DNA of 5,777 nt, taken from an uncultured Clostridia bacterium (GTDB taxonomy: Bacteria > Bacillota > Clostridia > Oscillospirales > Ruminococcaceae). The position numbers and the translations under genes are program-made. The notes under the pieces are model-generated. The model was not told the DNA's origin. It saw only the letters and a list, made by a program, of their open reading frames with translations, and ran no database searches. Position 1 is the first letter of the stretch, and each line of letters opens with the position of its first letter. Positions 4,493 to 5,777 of the stretch are shown here, piece by piece. The DNA lies in contig CAMWVO010000143.1 of the NCBI GenBank assembly GCA_947177695.1, forward strand, positions 1 to 5,777, in the 5' to 3' direction.

Positions 4493-5287
4493 TCAGTCTT
4501 TGTGAGAAACCGAATAATTTTTATCCTCCACAAATGCAAAGTCCTCGTATGGATCAAGCCCGACCCAGCCGGGAAAATCGGTGTCCCTTTGCTTTATGTC
4601 GGATAGCGAGTAAACCGACCCGTCCTCCATAATGAGTTCGACAGCACAGGTGCGGTGGCTGAGACTGTCGGGATTATCGGGATAGTCGCTGTCAGGGTAA
4701 TATGTAATAAGTTTTGAAGCGGGAGCGGGAAGCTCTATCACGGTCTGAACGTTTCCGCCGCAGGTATGCGCGCCGCTTTTGAGCCTGAACACCTCATAGT
4801 CATCATATTCGTCAATCAGGAACGACACCTTAGGCTCGTCATAATCAACTATAATAAGGCTGTGTATCGCGTCAACACCCTTGATACCGCTCATGTGATA
4901 TGTTGACATTCTGTACTGAAAAAGCGCCTCGGCGTTGGAGATGTCCCGTGTTATAGACGCGGTTTCTTCGACCTCACTGAGAGGCATGGCTATAAAGTAC
5001 AGTATAAACATAACTCCCGTACCTGCGGCAATTATTATCGGACGCATAAAGTGCCGCCTGAAAACGCCCTCGCCCGACGTATCCCTTTTCGGAAATTTTG
5101 AAAGCAGGAATATTATTCCCAGCAGAGCAGCCGCCCACAGCGCCAGACCGAAAAAGCCAAGACCAAGGACAAGACCGAAAAACAAATCGGACAGCACAGA
5201 TAAAAATTCAATAAAAGTAAAATACAGCAGTGCAAACACTATTCCCGATTTAAGGATATATTCAAGCGCCGTTCTGACTTTTGCCAT
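4493..5287 (-). CDS. Unrecognised three-helix membrane protein with extracytoplasmic C-terminal domain
   Basis: I do not recognise this 264-residue protein. Hydrophobic segments lie at about 11-32, 35-63 and 83-102. The basic loop KFPKRDTSGEGVFRRHFMR (64-82) should be cytoplasmic, which places the acidic 160-residue C-terminal region outside the membrane. That region is beta-rich in appearance, with two cysteines (C176, C214) that could form a disulphide. ATG 5285-5287 lies 17 bases after the nrdR stop on the same strand, with a weak ribosome site (AAGGGA, 8 bases upstream), so it is probably the second gene of an nrdR operon and may be translated partly by coupling. A link to nucleotide metabolism is not shown by the sequence. 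No strong terminator follows, only A/T-rich hairpin-forming DNA before the next promoter. Confidence 0.75.
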   Translation of the reverse strand: MAKVRTALEYILKSGIVFALLYFTFIEFLSVLSDLFFGLVLGLGFFGLALWAAALLGIIFLLSKFPKRDTSGEGVFRRHFMRPIIIAAGTGVMFILYFIAMPLSEVEETASITRDISNAEALFQYRMSTYHMSGIKGVDAIHSLIIVDYDEPKVSFLIDEYDDYEVFRLKSGAHTCGGNVQTVIELPAPASKLITYYPDSDYPDNPDSLSHRTCAVELIMEDGSVYSLSDIKQRDTDFPGWVGLDPYEDFAFVEDKNYSVSHKD

Positions 5288-5304
5288 GTTCCGCGTCCCT
5301 TTCG

Positions 5305-5751
5305 TCAGCCCTTTTTCAGCTCGGAGATAACGTTTATGAAGCTTTCCACATCGTTGAAGTCCTTGTTTACCGAGGCGAAGCGCACATATGCCACCTGATC
5401 AATCTTTTTAAGCTCCCGCAGGACGATATCGCCGATCTCCGCGGAAGTGATCTGGGTCTGCATGGTGTTTGCGTAATAGCTTTCCACAGTATCCACGATC
5501 CTGTTCAGATCCTCTGCCGACACGGGACGCTTTTTCACCGCAGTCGAAAGACCCTTTATCAGCTTGTTCCTGTCGAAAAGCTCGATGGAGTCGTCTTTTT
5601 TCAGAACCAGCAGCACGGGCATTTCCACGGATTCATAAGTGGTAAATCTTTTTCCGCAGTTTGTACATTCGCGTCTGCGGCGTTTTTTCCCGTCAACGGG
5701 ACGGGAGTCCACGACCTTGGTATCATCGAAACCGCAAAACGGACATTTCAT
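5305..5751 (-). CDS. nrdR: Transcriptional repressor NrdR of ribonucleotide reductase genes
   Basis: This 148-residue protein has the usual NrdR length (about 150). The N-terminal zinc ribbon is visible as C3-P-F-C6-G and C29-T-N-C32-G, with the basic DNA-binding stretch KKRRRREC (22-29) and RFTTYE. Residues about 46-136 form the ATP-cone (VLKKDDSIELFDRNKLIKGL, later QVAYVRFASVNKDFNDVESF), which senses ATP/dATP and controls oligomeric state. NrdR binds paired NrdR boxes upstream of ribonucleotide reductase operons and represses them; no reductase gene or obvious NrdR box lies in this window. ATG 5749-5751 follows GAGGAG (complement of 5760-5765) by 8 bases. Upstream sequence is cut by the window edge, so its promoter is not seen. 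Confidence 0.97.
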   Translation of the reverse strand: MKCPFCGFDDTKVVDSRPVDGKKRRRRECTNCGKRFTTYESVEMPVLLVLKKDDSIELFDRNKLIKGLSTAVKKRPVSAEDLNRIVDTVESYYANTMQTQITSAEIGDIVLRELKKIDQVAYVRFASVNKDFNDVESFINVISELKKG

Positions 5752-5777
5752 AAAGGACGCTCCTCTCAGCTTAATAA

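Overview
The window looks like chromosomal DNA from a gut or rumen Clostridia bacterium, most likely a Ruminococcus-type Oscillospiraceae. This is an inference from strong GGAGG ribosome sites, A/T-rich intergenic DNA beside moderately GC-rich genes, a TTG start, a Firmicutes-type NrdR and a c-di-GMP signalling protein. No rRNA or tRNA gene, CRISPR array or complete insertion sequence is visible. The genes form two convergent blocks separated by about 500 bases of repeat-rich non-coding DNA.

Left block (1-814, plus strand). It opens with the last 22 codons of a gene whose ending resembles the C-terminus of ABC exporter ATPases, followed by a small hairpin. Then come two 8-codon ORFs, MFNSDFID and MFHLNFVD. 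Each has a near-consensus Shine-Dalgarno site, and they are arranged as a tandem 54-base duplication. The next start codon, exactly 54 bases further on, opens a 183-residue protein resembling the uncharacterised DUF2441 family, with a sequence layout suggestive of an ADP-ribosyltransferase fold. The two tiny ORFs differ at four bases, and all four change an amino acid, while the 15 bases after codon 8 are identical. This is the part of the window most likely to be an undescribed system: candidate exported or sensed micropeptides beside an exporter and an ART-like protein.

Middle (815-1343). This stretch holds an 83-base element bounded by near-perfect 15-base inverted repeats, a strong bidirectional terminator hairpin, and a tandem array of a roughly 94-base unit. 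Each unit starts with the palindrome AAAGGCTCAGCCTTT. The array runs into the 3' end of the neighbouring minus-strand gene, and a repeat palindrome supplies that gene's stop codon.

Right block (1331-5751, minus strand). Read in the direction of transcription, it starts with nrdR, the repressor of ribonucleotide reductase genes. Seventeen bases later comes an unrecognised three-helix membrane protein, probably in the same operon. A well-formed sigma-A promoter (TTGATA, 17 bases, TATAAT) then drives a 1009-residue protein. That protein has membrane helices, a PAS-like region, a degenerate GGDEF domain, an EAL phosphodiesterase domain with its catalytic residues present, and an unusual C-terminal beta-solenoid of about eight 28-30-residue repeats.
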